Below are positions 1-8,819 of a stretch of DNA of 60,360 nt, piece by piece. Position numbers and translations under genes: made by a program. The notes beneath the pieces are model-generated. The model saw only the letters and a list, made by a program, of their open reading frames with translations. It did no database searches and was not told the origin of the DNA. The stretch's first letter is position 1. Every line of letters starts with the position of its first letter. The DNA is from Bacteroidaceae bacterium (GTDB lineage: Bacteria; Bacteroidota; Bacteroidia; Bacteroidales; Bacteroidaceae), in the NCBI GenBank assembly GCA_017453465.1, contig JAFTEV010000021.1, positions 1 to 60,360 on the forward strand, in the 5' to 3' direction.

Positions 1-86
1 AGTTAAAAGTTAAAAGTTAAAATGGGCTGGCGCAGTGCACGGGCATTCCGCACGGCATTTTATCTTTTAACTTTTAACTTTTAACT
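1..86. repeat. Inverted short-tandem-repeat element A
   Basis: Positions 1-22 (three AGTTAAAA-type units, period 8) are the exact reverse complement of 65-86, a perfect 22-bp inverted repeat around a 42-nt GC-richer loop. The right arm ends 10 bp from the stop codon of the minus-strand gene that follows, so the RNA hairpin could act as its 3' end. The left arm may continue beyond the window. It belongs to the same architectural class as the elements near 8.4, 31-37 and 51.9 kb. Confidence 0.8.
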
Positions 87-96
87 TTTTTGCTTG

Positions 97-1272
97 TTAC
101 TTTTCTGCTTCCAGATAGGCGTTGATGAGGATGGTGATATCGGTAACAGTTACTTTGCCGTCGCCGTCGAGGTCGCCCTTGATGCGTTCTGGAGTTTCGC
201 CGCCTTGCTGTTCCTCGATGTATTTGGCGTAGGTTTCGTCGTCAACGAAGTGGAGCGTAGCATTGACGAGGACGTACTTCTTGTTGGCGATGATGGCAAA
301 GCTGGCCTTGTAGTCTTCGCCTGGGTTGCAGCGGTAGCTGCGGCGATACTGGGTGATGGTGCCGTCTTCGTTTTCCCAGTCCCAGATAATGCTGTTGTAG
401 GATGTCTCTGGTGCACGGAGCTTTGCGCCAGTAGGAGTAACTACAAGTGTGTCGGGCTGGTCGGGATTGTATTCAGTCCAGTAGTCATAGAAGAAATAGG
501 ACACGGTGTCGGCTGTCTCGTTGAGCTTGATGCTATAGACAGCGGGGTAGGCATTGTGGCCCAGCAGGTCGTAAGCATTGCCGCCCCATACGGTGTATTC
601 GCCGTCGGCATCGCGCCATCCGTCGAATGGGTCAATGTAGTTGGGGTTGTAGGAGCCGTTGAGGTTCAGACCGTACATGGTGGCTTCGCCAATGCTGTCA
701 ATGCCCAGTGCCTCGTTGATGCTGCCTGTGTCAAGGAGGGAGAATGTCAGCGGGTTGTACTGGTCGGTGATGGCCAGTGCCATGGTGCCTTCTACGTCGA
801 TGGTCTTCACGAGTTCTGCACCCTTGATGGAGAACGAGATGGTGTATGAGTCGCTGTTCGTGGAGAGGGTGTCGGTCTTGTATGTGGCGAGGTTGGCTTG
901 TGCCATCAAAGCACCAGTGGTGACGATTTTGTATTTGTGGCCTTCAACCCACTTGTAGTCAAATTTGATGTTCATGGGGCCATTGGAGGGATTCATCCTA
1001 TCTCCGTGTCCTGATGCGCTACCCTTGACGGGTTCTGTTGCGTCGTCAATGTAGAGGTCGTAATTTACAGCCACGATGTTGAGGAATGTCATCAGAACGC
1101 CCGAAGGGTTGGGGTAGGTCAGGACGATGCCTTCCAGGTTGATGTCGTCGATGTCTTCAAAGACGCGACCGTCTTCGATGTTCCATTTGGCTGTGCCCCA
1201 TTCCCATGTCTGGGCATTGGCACTGATGACTGTAGCGAGTGCTGCAATGATTGAGAGTAATGTTTTCTTCAT
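97..1272 (-). CDS. Secreted protein with C-terminal dockerin-like repeat
   Basis: This is a 391-aa protein with a clear signal peptide (MKKTLLSIIAALATVISANAQ). The body is not recognised. It is rich in aromatic residues and beta-type segments, as in extracellular binding or enzyme domains of Bacteroidales. The last 26 residues contain GDLDGDGKVTVTDITILINA, a single well-formed type I dockerin-like repeat with the D-x-D-x-D calcium loop. Related tails occur in three other secreted proteins of this window. ATG at 1272 is supported by a -7 box 47 bp upstream. The gene stands alone; its 3' end is followed by inverted repeat element A. Its substrate and function are unknown. Confidence 0.85.
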   Translation of the reverse strand: MKKTLLSIIAALATVISANAQTWEWGTAKWNIEDGRVFEDIDDINLEGIVLTYPNPSGVLMTFLNIVAVNYDLYIDDATEPVKGSASGHGDRMNPSNGPMNIKFDYKWVEGHKYKIVTTGALMAQANLATYKTDTLSTNSDSYTISFSIKGAELVKTIDVEGTMALAITDQYNPLTFSLLDTGSINEALGIDSIGEATMYGLNLNGSYNPNYIDPFDGWRDADGEYTVWGGNAYDLLGHNAYPAVYSIKLNETADTVSYFFYDYWTEYNPDQPDTLVVTPTGAKLRAPETSYNSIIWDWENEDGTITQYRRSYRCNPGEDYKASFAIIANKKYVLVNATLHFVDDETYAKYIEEQQGGETPERIKGDLDGDGKVTVTDITILINAYLEAEK

Positions 1273-1318
1273 AATGATTTGATGAATTAAAAATTAAATA
1301 ATGAATAAGTTTTGCTGG

Positions 1319-1326
1319 CAAAGGTA
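1319..1326 (-). promoter_or_regulatory. Bacteroidota -7 box for the secreted dockerin-tail gene
   Basis: The minus strand reads TACCTTTG, matching the Bacteroidota TAnnTTTG element, about 47 bp before the ATG at 1272. Confidence 0.6.
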
Positions 1327-1406
1327 GGTATTTTATATGAAAAAGGATGGCAAAAAGTGCAGAAATGTAGCTTTTTGAGTGTTTTATTCTAAAAAAGTAG
1401 CGTTTT

Positions 1407-2192
1407 TCACACTTTTTTCCTGCCTTCTCTTTGTCTGACGGCTTCAAACATGAGGATGGCGGCACTGACGGAGACGTTGAGTGAGTCGAGTTGTCCCAGC
1501 ATGGGGATGCGGATGTGGGCATTGGCAGCTGTGCGCCACTGTGTGGTCAGTCCTGTCGATTCGGTGCCCATGACGATGGCTGTGCCTTGGGTCATGTCGG
1601 TGTCGTAATAAGGAAGGGAGTCTTGCAGCTGTGCCGTAAGAATCTGAATGCCGTGCCCATTCAGGAAGGAAATGCACTCTTCCGAGCTGCAAGCCACGCA
1701 GGGCACGGTGAAGATGGCTCCGATGCTGCTGCGGATGAGGTTGGGGTTGTAGAGGTCGGTCAACGGGTCGCAGACAATGACGGCATCCACTCCGGCAGCG
1801 TCGGCACTGCGCAGGATGGCTCCCAGGTTGCCTGGCTTTTCCACGCTTTCCAGTACGATGATGAGGGGGTGAGCCTTCAGCCGTAAATCGCTTAGCTTGG
1901 TCGGCTTGGCTCTGACGATGGCGATGATGCCTTCTGTGCTGCCACGGTAGGCAATCTTTTCATAGACGGACTGGGTCACTTCGTAGGTCGTGGGTACTTT
2001 ATTGAGGGGCAATGCGGGCAGCAGGTCGGGCTGATGGAAGAGGGTGGTGACCTCCAGTCCTGCCTGGATGCAGTGCTGGAGTTCGCGCAGGCCTTCCACA
2101 ACAAAAAGCCCTTGCTTGCGCCTTTCACTGGATTTCTGTTGCAGGGCAAGCAGGGCTTTTATCTTGGGATTTTGTGGGCTGGTGATGGTCAT
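1407..2192 (-). CDS. SpoU/TrmH-family RNA 2'-O-methyltransferase
   Basis: This 261-aa enzyme is expected to methylate a ribose 2'-OH in rRNA or tRNA using S-adenosylmethionine. The N-terminal substrate-binding region (about residues 1-75, with GLFVVEGLRELQ) is followed by the knotted SPOUT domain: the N-x-x-x-x-x-R motif in PGNLGAILRSADA, the GTESTGL loop, and the DSLNVSVSAAI motif 3. The frame stays open 47 codons upstream, but ATG at 2192 matches the usual family start (MTITSPQNPKIK) and avoids overlapping the upstream SDR gene, which ends 14 bp earlier. It is the last gene of the aminotransferase-SDR-methyltransferase operon. The exact target base cannot be told from sequence. Confidence 0.88.
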   Translation of the reverse strand: MTITSPQNPKIKALLALQQKSSERRKQGLFVVEGLRELQHCIQAGLEVTTLFHQPDLLPALPLNKVPTTYEVTQSVYEKIAYRGSTEGIIAIVRAKPTKLSDLRLKAHPLIIVLESVEKPGNLGAILRSADAAGVDAVIVCDPLTDLYNPNLIRSSIGAIFTVPCVACSSEECISFLNGHGIQILTAQLQDSLPYYDTDMTQGTAIVMGTESTGLTTQWRTAANAHIRIPMLGQLDSLNVSVSAAILMFEAVRQREGRKKV

Positions 2193-2206
2193 GGGGAAGA
2201 GTTTTG

Positions 2207-3010
2207 TCAGCAGTGGTACATCATGCCCACAACCTTTGTGGCTAACCATGTGGGCAGCAGGCGGTTGCCCAGACACTCCAGGTCGGAGAGCAAGTCGCTG
2301 GTGTAGTAGAGGCTCGGATTCTTCTTGGTGCAAGCCTTGACCACCTGCTTGGCACAGGCCGTCGCGCTGAGTCCGTTCTCTTCGTCGTGTTCCATCTGCT
2401 GGATGGCGGCTTGCATGTTGGGATAGACATCGCTGCCAGCCAGGTCGGTGCGGCGTGCATTTCCGAAGCTTGTCTTCACATCGCCAGGCTGCACACAGCT
2501 GACAGCTATCTGGTAGGCTTTCAACTCGTTCTTCAGCGAGAAGGCAAATGAGTTGATGGCAGCTTTCGTGGCCGAATACATGGCCTGGAAGGGGATGCCA
2601 AAGACGGCAGCCATGCTGCTGACAAAGACAATGCGACCGCGCTCGCCTTGTTGCAGCATTGGCTGGGTGCGCATCAGGGGCAGGGCAGCTTGCACCACAC
2701 GGATGGGGCCGTAGGTGTTCACATCAAACTGGCGTTGCATTTCTTCTTCCTTCGTAAACTCAATGGAGCCAGCCACACCCATGCCGGCACAGAGCACCAG
2801 CACATCGATGCGTCCGTCGGTGTCCGTAATTTGCTGAATGGCAGCTGTGATGGTTTCGCGATTGGTCACGTCGCAAGGCAGATGGATGATGCCCTCCTGT
2901 GGTTTGTCGCTTCGGCTGAGGTCATAGACTTTGTAGCCCTTGTCGGCCATTTGGCGGGCTGTTTCGCGTCCGATGCCCGACGAGGCTCCTGTGATGACAG
3001 CTATTTTCAT
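2207..3010 (-). CDS. Short-chain dehydrogenase/reductase (SDR)
   Basis: This is a 267-aa NAD(P)-dependent oxidoreductase of the classical SDR family. The nucleotide-binding motif TGASSGIG lies at residues 7-14, the catalytic Ser at about 131, Tyr144 and Lys148 in YSATKAA, and a CAG motif near 73. The length is typical. Its start overlaps the aminotransferase stop by 4 bp (ATGA type), implying translational coupling. The C-terminal 50 residues carry a CAKQVVKACTKKNPSLYYTS segment seen in SDRs acting on acyl or sterol-like substrates, but the substrate is not determined. Confidence 0.88.
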   Translation of the reverse strand: MKIAVITGASSGIGRETARQMADKGYKVYDLSRSDKPQEGIIHLPCDVTNRETITAAIQQITDTDGRIDVLVLCAGMGVAGSIEFTKEEEMQRQFDVNTYGPIRVVQAALPLMRTQPMLQQGERGRIVFVSSMAAVFGIPFQAMYSATKAAINSFAFSLKNELKAYQIAVSCVQPGDVKTSFGNARRTDLAGSDVYPNMQAAIQQMEHDEENGLSATACAKQVVKACTKKNPSLYYTSDLLSDLECLGNRLLPTWLATKVVGMMYHC

Positions 3011-4317
3011 GCTTGGTGATTTTGTTTAAATGCTTCGATGCGTTCCTTGAAGATGGGTTCCTGTTCGGGGCTGAAGAAGGAGGTGCAGATGCGCACGCCC
3101 TGTTCGTTGCTGCCCATCGTGTCGAGCGGGAACACAGCAATGCCGTAGTACATCAGTTCGCGTGTCAGTTGCAGGTCGTTCATGCCTGGGTATTGCACGG
3201 TGAAGTAGAAGCCGTCGGCCAGTGGAGCACCGAGGTCGTTGTCATAGACCAGGTAGAAGCCGTTCTGCAACAGCACATCCTTCATGAACTTGGCTCTGCG
3301 GCCATATTCGCGCACATCGGCCAGGAAGTTGTACGAACCATTGCAAGCAGCTTCCATCAGTGCGGCCATGGCGTGCTGCACGCTGTGGGTGGTGCCGCTG
3401 CTGAGGGTGTACATCAGTCGGTTGCAGAAGAAGTTGCCAAATTCGCCCACGCCGAAACGGTCTTGCAGGGCGGGATAGACACGGTGGTAGAGCTTGTTGC
3501 TGATGCAAGCCACACCGATGCGCTGTCCTGCGTAGGAGAAAGCCTTGGAGCCAGAGACGGCCAGAATGTAGTTGTCCGTGTAGAGGGCAATGGTGGCCTG
3601 ATAGGGAGCCTCGAAGGGGTGGGAGAGGTCGCGGCGGAAGTCCATGGCAAAGTAGGCGAGGTCTTCCAGCACGATGATGTCATACTGGCTGGCCAGTTTC
3701 GCAATGCCCTTCAGTTCCTCTTCGTTGAAGCAAACCCACGAGGGGTTGTTGGGGTTGGAATAGACAATGCCGCAGATGTTGCCAGCCGAGAGGATTTCGT
3801 CCAGTTTCTTGACGAGAGCTTCGCCACGGTAGTCGTGGATGTCCAGTCCGATGTGTTTCAGTCCAATGACATCACACTGTGTGGTCTGCACGGGGAAGCC
3901 CGGATGAATGAACAGCACGGTGTCCTTTTCGGGCATGGCGTGGTGCCAAGCCGTGAAGGTGGCAAACGTGCCCTGCATACTGCCCGTAGTGGGGATGCAG
4001 CACAGCGGGTCGATGTCAATGCCGATGAAAGCCTTGACAAACTGCGATGCAGCCTTCTTGATGCGTGGAATGCCTCCGTTGGGCGGATAGATGGTGGCAC
4101 AGCCGTTTTGCAGTGCCTCCTGCTCGGCCTTCAGCGCAATGTCGGAGGGTTGCAGGCCGGGCACGCCCATTTCCAGGTGGATGACCGACTGGCCAGTCTT
4201 TTCTTCCAGCAGACGTGAAAGCGACTGGATGTCACGAATGGTAGCTTGTGAAAAGTCACCGAGGCTCATGCTGTCGATGGCCTCAGTGACTACATTATAA
4301 TCTAAAGGTGTATTCAT
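3007..4317 (-). CDS. PLP-dependent class I/II aminotransferase
   Basis: This 436-aa aminotransferase has the fold-type I signature: the PLP-binding Lys (about residue 258) in SGSKAFSYAGQRIG, NPNNPSWVC for the substrate carboxylate and the aspartate-containing segment VLEDLAYFAMD. It is likely to transfer an amino group from an amino acid to a 2-oxo acid; the specificity is not readable. It is the first gene of a three-gene minus-strand operon, with ATG at 4317 lying 36 bp below a -7 box. Its neighbour downstream is an SDR overlapping by 4 bp, so the two may act on one metabolite (inference). Confidence 0.88.
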   Translation of the reverse strand: MNTPLDYNVVTEAIDSMSLGDFSQATIRDIQSLSRLLEEKTGQSVIHLEMGVPGLQPSDIALKAEQEALQNGCATIYPPNGGIPRIKKAASQFVKAFIGIDIDPLCCIPTTGSMQGTFATFTAWHHAMPEKDTVLFIHPGFPVQTTQCDVIGLKHIGLDIHDYRGEALVKKLDEILSAGNICGIVYSNPNNPSWVCFNEEELKGIAKLASQYDIIVLEDLAYFAMDFRRDLSHPFEAPYQATIALYTDNYILAVSGSKAFSYAGQRIGVACISNKLYHRVYPALQDRFGVGEFGNFFCNRLMYTLSSGTTHSVQHAMAALMEAACNGSYNFLADVREYGRRAKFMKDVLLQNGFYLVYDNDLGAPLADGFYFTVQYPGMNDLQLTRELMYYGIAVFPLDTMGSNEQGVRICTSFFSPEQEPIFKERIEAFKQNHQA

Positions 4318-4352
4318 AATCTGTTTCTATACATTATATATATAATTGCGTG

Positions 4353-4360
4353 CAAATTTA
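4353..4360 (-). promoter_or_regulatory. -7 box for the aminotransferase operon
   Basis: The minus strand reads TAAATTTG, the Bacteroidota -7 pattern, 36 bp upstream of the ATG at 4317. Confidence 0.6.
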
Positions 4361-4425
4361 CGCAAAAACATACAAATGCAAAAGCAAAAACAGAAAATAA
4401 TGCTTTTTCCTTTAGTTCTTCGCTG

Positions 4426-4854
4426 TTATTTGATGCGTTTCAGTGTGTAAGTTTTCTTTCCGTCGTTACATTGAAGTGATGTTCCGTCGTTTTGCAGAAT
4501 GTAGGTCGTGTCGCCTTTTCCCTTCTTGCCACCTCCTATGACGGTGATGACACCGTCCTTGATGGTGTATTTCAGCAGCGGCTTCTTGGCCACGGCTTTT
4601 GCCATCTTCTTCTGGGCGATGTTCAGCCCGAACTTCATCATGAAGTTGGCTCCGGGCTTGGCCTTGATGGTGGGTGTTTGCTTGACCTCTGTCTGGCTGA
4701 CAAATTCCAGCTTGATGCTTGCCTCGACGTTGGACTTTTCTGTGCCTTGGTTCAAGATGTCTTCGCCAAAGTAGATGCGTCCTGTCAAGTCTTGTGCATA
4801 GCTACAGACGGAGCAGCAAAGCACACTCAGCAATATGAGGGAAAGTCTTCTCAT
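4426..4854 (-). CDS. Small secreted protein of unknown function
   Basis: This 142-aa protein has a signal peptide (MRRLSLILLSVLCCSVCSYAQ, cleavage after AQ). The mature part is about 120 residues of predicted beta strands with Lys-rich stretches (KKMAKAVAKKPLLKYTIKDG) and a glycine-lysine turn (GGGKKGKGD). It resembles small lipocalin-like or DUF-type periplasmic proteins of Bacteroidales, but I cannot name a family. It starts 1 bp after the paaK stop, so it is probably cotranscribed with paaK. Confidence 0.75.
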   Translation of the reverse strand: MRRLSLILLSVLCCSVCSYAQDLTGRIYFGEDILNQGTEKSNVEASIKLEFVSQTEVKQTPTIKAKPGANFMMKFGLNIAQKKMAKAVAKKPLLKYTIKDGVITVIGGGKKGKGDTTYILQNDGTSLQCNDGKKTYTLKRIK

Positions 4855-4855
4855 G

Positions 4856-6172
4856 CTACTTCCAGTCTGTCAGGAGGGTTCTCTTGTCGAGCACGTGCTT
4901 GGCCTTACCCGTAGAACGCTCGATGTTTCCAGGTTCCTTGATGTGGATGTTGGGCTTGATGCCGACCATGGAGACGATGCGGTCGTAGAGCGGCTTGATG
5001 AACGGCATTTGCTTGGCCGGGTTGGGCGAGAAGTACTCGGCGCGCAACTCTACATCCAGGTCGAAGGTGTCCTCGTTGTTCTTGCGATCTACGGTGATGA
5101 AATACTGCGGAGTAAATACTGGGAACTCGGTCAGGGCTGTTTCGATTTGTGACGGGAAGACGTTCACGCCACGGATGATGAGCATATCGTCGCTGCGTCC
5201 CAGAATCTTTCCGAGTCGGACAGTGGTACGTCCACATTCGCAAGGCTCGTAGATGAGGTGTGTGAGGTCGCGTGTGCGGTAGCGCAGAATCGGCATGGCC
5301 TCCTTGCACAGCGAGGTAAATACCAGTTCGCCCTCTTCGCCGGGTGCTACAGGTTCCAGTGTTTCCGGGTTGATGATTTCCGGGTAGAACATATCTTCTG
5401 CCACGTGGGTGCCGTTCTGGTACAGACATTCGCCGCCCACACCGGGACCACACATTTCTGTCAGTCCGTAGATGTCGATGGCTTTGATGTGCAGTTTCTT
5501 TTCCAGCTCTCGGCGAATGCCCCAAGTCCAAGGCTCGGCTCCGAAGAAGCCTACCCTGAGTTTCAGGTCTTCCACCTTGATGTCGGGATGCTTCTCGATG
5601 ACCTCTGCCAGGTGCAGGGCATAGGAGGGTGTACAACAGAGGGCGGTAGAGCCGAAGTCTTTCATCAGCATCACCTGTTTCTCGGAGTTCCCGGCAGAGG
5701 TAGGCAACTGGACAGCCCCACGCATGGCGGCACCGTCGTGGGCTCCCAGTCCACCAGTGAAGAGTCCGTAGCCGTAGGAAACCTGTACGATGTCGCCGGG
5801 TCCCACGTCGCCGACAGCCATCACGCGGGCTACGCCTTCTGCCCACATCTTCAGGTCATTCTCTGTGTAGGTATCGACCACGGGCTTGCCTGTTGTGCCT
5901 GATGAGGCATGGATGCGGCGCACCTCACTCATGGGCACAGCTTGCAGACCAAACGGATATTCATCGCGCAAGTCGTGCTTGGTGGTGAAAGGCAGTTTGT
6001 GGATGTCCTCAATGCCATGAATGTCTTCGGGCTTTACGCCCATGCGGTCCATCTTCTTCTTGTAGAACGGAACTTTCTCATAGCAGGTTTTTACGGTCTT
6101 AATCAGACGTTCTGATTGCAACTTGCGCATAGACTCCCTGTCCATGCACTCCATTTCGGGATTGTGAATCAT
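4856..6172 (-). CDS. paaK: Phenylacetate-CoA ligase
   Basis: This 438-aa member of the ANL adenylate-forming family makes aryl-acetyl-CoA from phenylacetate (or a related arylacetate), ATP and CoA. The P-loop-like motif HASSGTTGKP sits at residues 88-97, followed by DIYGLTEMCGPG in the adenylation core and the C-terminal RGVNVFPSQIE segment typical of PaaK. The length is standard. It lies 32 bp after iorB. With indolepyruvate oxidoreductase in the same operon, the natural reading is arylpyruvate to arylacetyl-CoA to arylacetate interconversion, an amino-acid fermentation or aromatic amino-acid salvage route (inference). Confidence 0.93.
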   Translation of the reverse strand: MIHNPEMECMDRESMRKLQSERLIKTVKTCYEKVPFYKKKMDRMGVKPEDIHGIEDIHKLPFTTKHDLRDEYPFGLQAVPMSEVRRIHASSGTTGKPVVDTYTENDLKMWAEGVARVMAVGDVGPGDIVQVSYGYGLFTGGLGAHDGAAMRGAVQLPTSAGNSEKQVMLMKDFGSTALCCTPSYALHLAEVIEKHPDIKVEDLKLRVGFFGAEPWTWGIRRELEKKLHIKAIDIYGLTEMCGPGVGGECLYQNGTHVAEDMFYPEIINPETLEPVAPGEEGELVFTSLCKEAMPILRYRTRDLTHLIYEPCECGRTTVRLGKILGRSDDMLIIRGVNVFPSQIETALTEFPVFTPQYFITVDRKNNEDTFDLDVELRAEYFSPNPAKQMPFIKPLYDRIVSMVGIKPNIHIKEPGNIERSTGKAKHVLDKRTLLTDWK

Positions 6173-6204
6173 GTGTGTTTTAGTTTTGTTGTTTGGTATT
6201 TGGG

Positions 6205-6780
6205 TTATTTACTTGCCTCCACGCCCTTGTCGAAGGCTTTCAGGTTGGCCTGGACAATGTCGTCACCCTTGCGGGCAAAGACGGTGGCGATGGCTTGGCG
6301 GAGTTGTTCTACGCTGACGATTTCGATGAAGGGAGCAGCCATGCCCAGCAGCACCATGTTGGCACCACGTGCGTTGCCCGCATCCTTGGCCACGCTCTCA
6401 ATGTCGAGCTTCACGACGGAGGGGAGCGAGTCGAGTTCTGCCATCAGTGCAGCCTCGTCGGGATAGTTGGGAATGTTGATGAAAGGCTTGCTGCTGGTCA
6501 CGATGGTGCCCGTCTTTGCCAAATAGGGAAGGTAGCGCAGCGACTCCATGGGTTCCATGGAGATAACCACATCTGTGCCACCCTGCGGAATCAGGTCGGA
6601 ATAGATAGGGTCGGTTGAGAGGCGCAGGTTCGACTGTACGTCGCCACCGCGCTGGCTCATGCCGTGCACTTCGGCCTGTTTCAAGTAAAGGCCAGCCTTG
6701 GTAGCAGCTTCGCCTATGATGGTTGCGATGGAGAGGATGCCTTGTCCGCCCACACCGCAGAGTATGATGTCTTTTTTCAT
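6205..6780 (-). CDS. iorB: Indolepyruvate ferredoxin oxidoreductase, beta subunit
   Basis: This 191-aa gamma-type POR domain has the CGVGGQGILS motif at residues 8-17. With IorA it oxidatively decarboxylates indolepyruvate, phenylpyruvate or hydroxyphenylpyruvate to the aryl-acetyl-CoA, passing electrons to ferredoxin. The frame is open 20 codons upstream into iorA, but ATG at 6780 gives the conserved start MKKDIILCGVGGQG and overlaps the iorA stop by 4 bp (6777-6780). It is followed 32 bp later by paaK. Confidence 0.92.
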   Translation of the reverse strand: MKKDIILCGVGGQGILSIATIIGEAATKAGLYLKQAEVHGMSQRGGDVQSNLRLSTDPIYSDLIPQGGTDVVISMEPMESLRYLPYLAKTGTIVTSSKPFINIPNYPDEAALMAELDSLPSVVKLDIESVAKDAGNARGANMVLLGMAAPFIEIVSVEQLRQAIATVFARKGDDIVQANLKAFDKGVEASK

Positions 6781-8375
6781 TTGTTTGCCTCCTTTGCTTT
6801 TCTTGCTTCCCTTGCATGGCGAGCGGCAGTCTGGATGCACTCGCGGCGGGGGATGATGACGCTTACTCCGTTGTATTCAATCTCTTCCTTCAGGATGCGG
6901 GTGATTTCGGGCATGTTCTTGGGCAGCGGAACCACCACGCGCACATGGTCTGGCTCCACACCCAGGCCCAGGCAGATGGCCTCAAACTTGTTGGTGCCGG
7001 CAGAGTCCTGTCCGCCCGTCATGCCTGTGGTCAGGTTGTCGCTGATGACCACAGTGATGTTCGAGTGGTCGTTCACGGCATCGAGCAAGCCCGTCATGCC
7101 GCTGTGGGTGAAGGTAGAGTCGCCGATGATGGCCACGGAGGGGAACAGCCCTGCGTCGGCAGCACCCTTGGCCATCGTGATGCTGGCACCCATATCTACG
7201 CAGCTGGCCAGTGCCTTGAACGGGGGCAGTGCGCCCAGCGTGTAGCAGCCGATGTCGCCAAACACGCGGTAGTCGGGATATTCGGCCAGCACTTGATTCA
7301 GTGCGGCATACACATCGCGGTGTCCGCAGCCCTGGCAGAGCTGTGGCGGACGTGCAGCCAGGTTCTTAGCGGGTTCAAATGCAGGGCCTGCGGGCAGACC
7401 GAGAGCCTGAGCCACATTGTCGGGGTTCAGCTCCCCAGTGCGGGGCAGGTCGCCTGTCAGTCGGCCCTTCACGGGATAGTCGGCACCCAGCAGACCAGCC
7501 ACCATTTCTTCTACGACGGGCTGTCCGTCTTCCACGACGAGGATGGCGTCGTTCTCCTTTGCCAACTGCTTCACCTGTTCGGCGGGCAGCGGATACTGGC
7601 TCACCTTCAGCAGGTTCACGTTGTCGGCCACGGCTTCCTTCACATAGTTGTAGGCAATGCCACAGGCAATGACACCCAGCTTCTGGGCTGAGCCTTTTTC
7701 CACCTTATTATATATAGACGTTTCGGCAGCCTTGAGCAATGCGGGCTGCTTCTCAATCAAATCAACGTAACGCTTGCGGGCAATGCCGGGCAGCAGTACC
7801 CAACGCTCGGTGCATACGTTCATGGGGTTCTCGGCCTTCTGCTGACCAACTTCCACGGCGGCGCGGCTGTGGGCCAGACGTGTGACGATGCGCAGGACAA
7901 CGGGCACCTTCATCTGTTCCGACAGCTCGAAGGCACTCGACATCATGTCGTAAGCCTCCTGCTGGTTGCTCGGTTCAAACACGGGCACGAGGGCAAACTT
8001 GGCATAGAAGCGGCTGTCCTGTTCGTTCTGGCTGCTGTGCATGGAGGGGTCGTCGGCGGCCAGCACAATCAGTCCGCCGTTTACGCCAGTGATGGCACTA
8101 TTGACAAATGCGTCGGCACACACGTTCATGCCCACGTGCTTCATGCACACCAGGGCACGCTTGCCAGCATACGACATGCCCAGCGCGGCCTCCATAGCCG
8201 TCTTCTCATTCGTACACCAGCGGCTGTGAATGCCACGTTCCTTGGCTGTGGCATCGGCTTGGATAAACTCTGTGATTTCCGTAGATGGTGTGCCGGGGTA
8301 AGCATATACGCCGCTTAACCCGGCATGGATGGCTCCGAGGGCAATGGCCTCGTCACCAAGAAGTAGTCTCTTCAT
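6777..8375 (-). CDS. iorA: Indolepyruvate ferredoxin oxidoreductase, alpha subunit
   Basis: This is the 532-aa TPP-binding subunit. The N-terminal pyrimidine-binding domain has YPGTPSTEIT and KHVGMNVCADAF; the C-terminal TPP/Mg domain has LCQGCGHRD, GDIGCYTLG and GDSTFTHSGM. ATG at 8375 is chosen because the upstream in-frame extension is encoded only by a short tandem repeat (element B). The C-terminus stops soon after IPRREC with a Lys/Arg/Ala-rich tail. No CxxCxxC ferredoxin motif is present, although archaeal IorA proteins carry two 4Fe-4S clusters there. Electrons must then leave by another route or a separate ferredoxin. Confidence 0.93.
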   Translation of the reverse strand: MKRLLLGDEAIALGAIHAGLSGVYAYPGTPSTEITEFIQADATAKERGIHSRWCTNEKTAMEAALGMSYAGKRALVCMKHVGMNVCADAFVNSAITGVNGGLIVLAADDPSMHSSQNEQDSRFYAKFALVPVFEPSNQQEAYDMMSSAFELSEQMKVPVVLRIVTRLAHSRAAVEVGQQKAENPMNVCTERWVLLPGIARKRYVDLIEKQPALLKAAETSIYNKVEKGSAQKLGVIACGIAYNYVKEAVADNVNLLKVSQYPLPAEQVKQLAKENDAILVVEDGQPVVEEMVAGLLGADYPVKGRLTGDLPRTGELNPDNVAQALGLPAGPAFEPAKNLAARPPQLCQGCGHRDVYAALNQVLAEYPDYRVFGDIGCYTLGALPPFKALASCVDMGASITMAKGAADAGLFPSVAIIGDSTFTHSGMTGLLDAVNDHSNITVVISDNLTTGMTGGQDSAGTNKFEAICLGLGVEPDHVRVVVPLPKNMPEITRILKEEIEYNGVSVIIPRRECIQTAARHAREARKAKEANK

Positions 8376-8380
8376 AATAG

Positions 8381-8500
8381 TTAAATTACGAAATCCGAAA
8401 TGTGAAATCCGAAATCCGAATTCCGAAATCCGAAATCCGAGATATGACAACTTTCGTGTTTCGTATTTCGTAATTCGTAATTCGTATTTCATAATTCGGA
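8381..8500. repeat. Inverted short-tandem-repeat element B
   Basis: The left half (about 8387-8441) is a run of GAAATCCGAAATCCGAA-like units. The right half (about 8453-8500) is a run of TTTCGTAATTCGTAATTCG-like units. The two are imperfect reverse complements (AATTACGAAAT in the left, ATTTCGTAATT in the right). It lies between the 63-aa gene and iorA inside one operon, so the transcript would carry a long AT-rich hairpin. It keeps the iorA frame open upstream without being part of the protein. Confidence 0.8.
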
Positions 8501-8510
8501 TTTTTTTTAT

Positions 8511-8702
8511 TTATGTAAATCCTTTTGTCTTGTTTCTGGGGCCGCGCTCCACGCCGCTGGCTTCGTAGGCGGCCACTTTCTCTTCTAACGTCAGCCCGTT
8601 CCACCATGTGCTGCACTCTGGGTAAGGTTTGCCTGAAACGGCCTCTTTTGTGGCTACTGGCACTGCCGACCACCACTTGATCATGTCAACTTCTGTTTTC
8701 AT
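8511..8702 (-). CDS. Small 63-aa protein at head of ior operon
   Basis: This 63-aa soluble protein begins MKTEVDMIKWWSAVPVATKE and has several Trp residues (two WW pairs). The family is not recognised. It is supported as a real gene by a -7 box 29 bp upstream, coding-like composition, and its place as first gene before iorA with only repeat element B between them. It could be a small accessory or regulatory protein of the ior operon, or an unrelated leader gene. Confidence 0.55.
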   Translation of the reverse strand: MKTEVDMIKWWSAVPVATKEAVSGKPYPECSTWWNGLTLEEKVAAYEASGVERGPRNKTKGFT

Positions 8703-8730
8703 AAAAATGCAGATATGTAGAATTACGCCG

Positions 8731-8738
8731 CAAAATTA
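8731..8738 (-). promoter_or_regulatory. -7 box for the ior/paaK operon
   Basis: The minus strand reads TAATTTTG 29 bp before the ATG of the 63-aa protein, in the Bacteroidota -7 pattern. Confidence 0.6.
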
Positions 8739-8819
8739 CGGCTTTTTCCATTAAAAACCAAACGAAAACCGAATAAAAAGTTTGAAGAGCGGTGTTGCCG
8801 CTTAGAACTTTCTTAAGAA

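Noticed and set aside
3013-4218. 401-codon open frame antisense to the aminotransferase
   Set aside because: The aminotransferase has all catalytic motifs; the antisense frame is compositionally a mirror of it.
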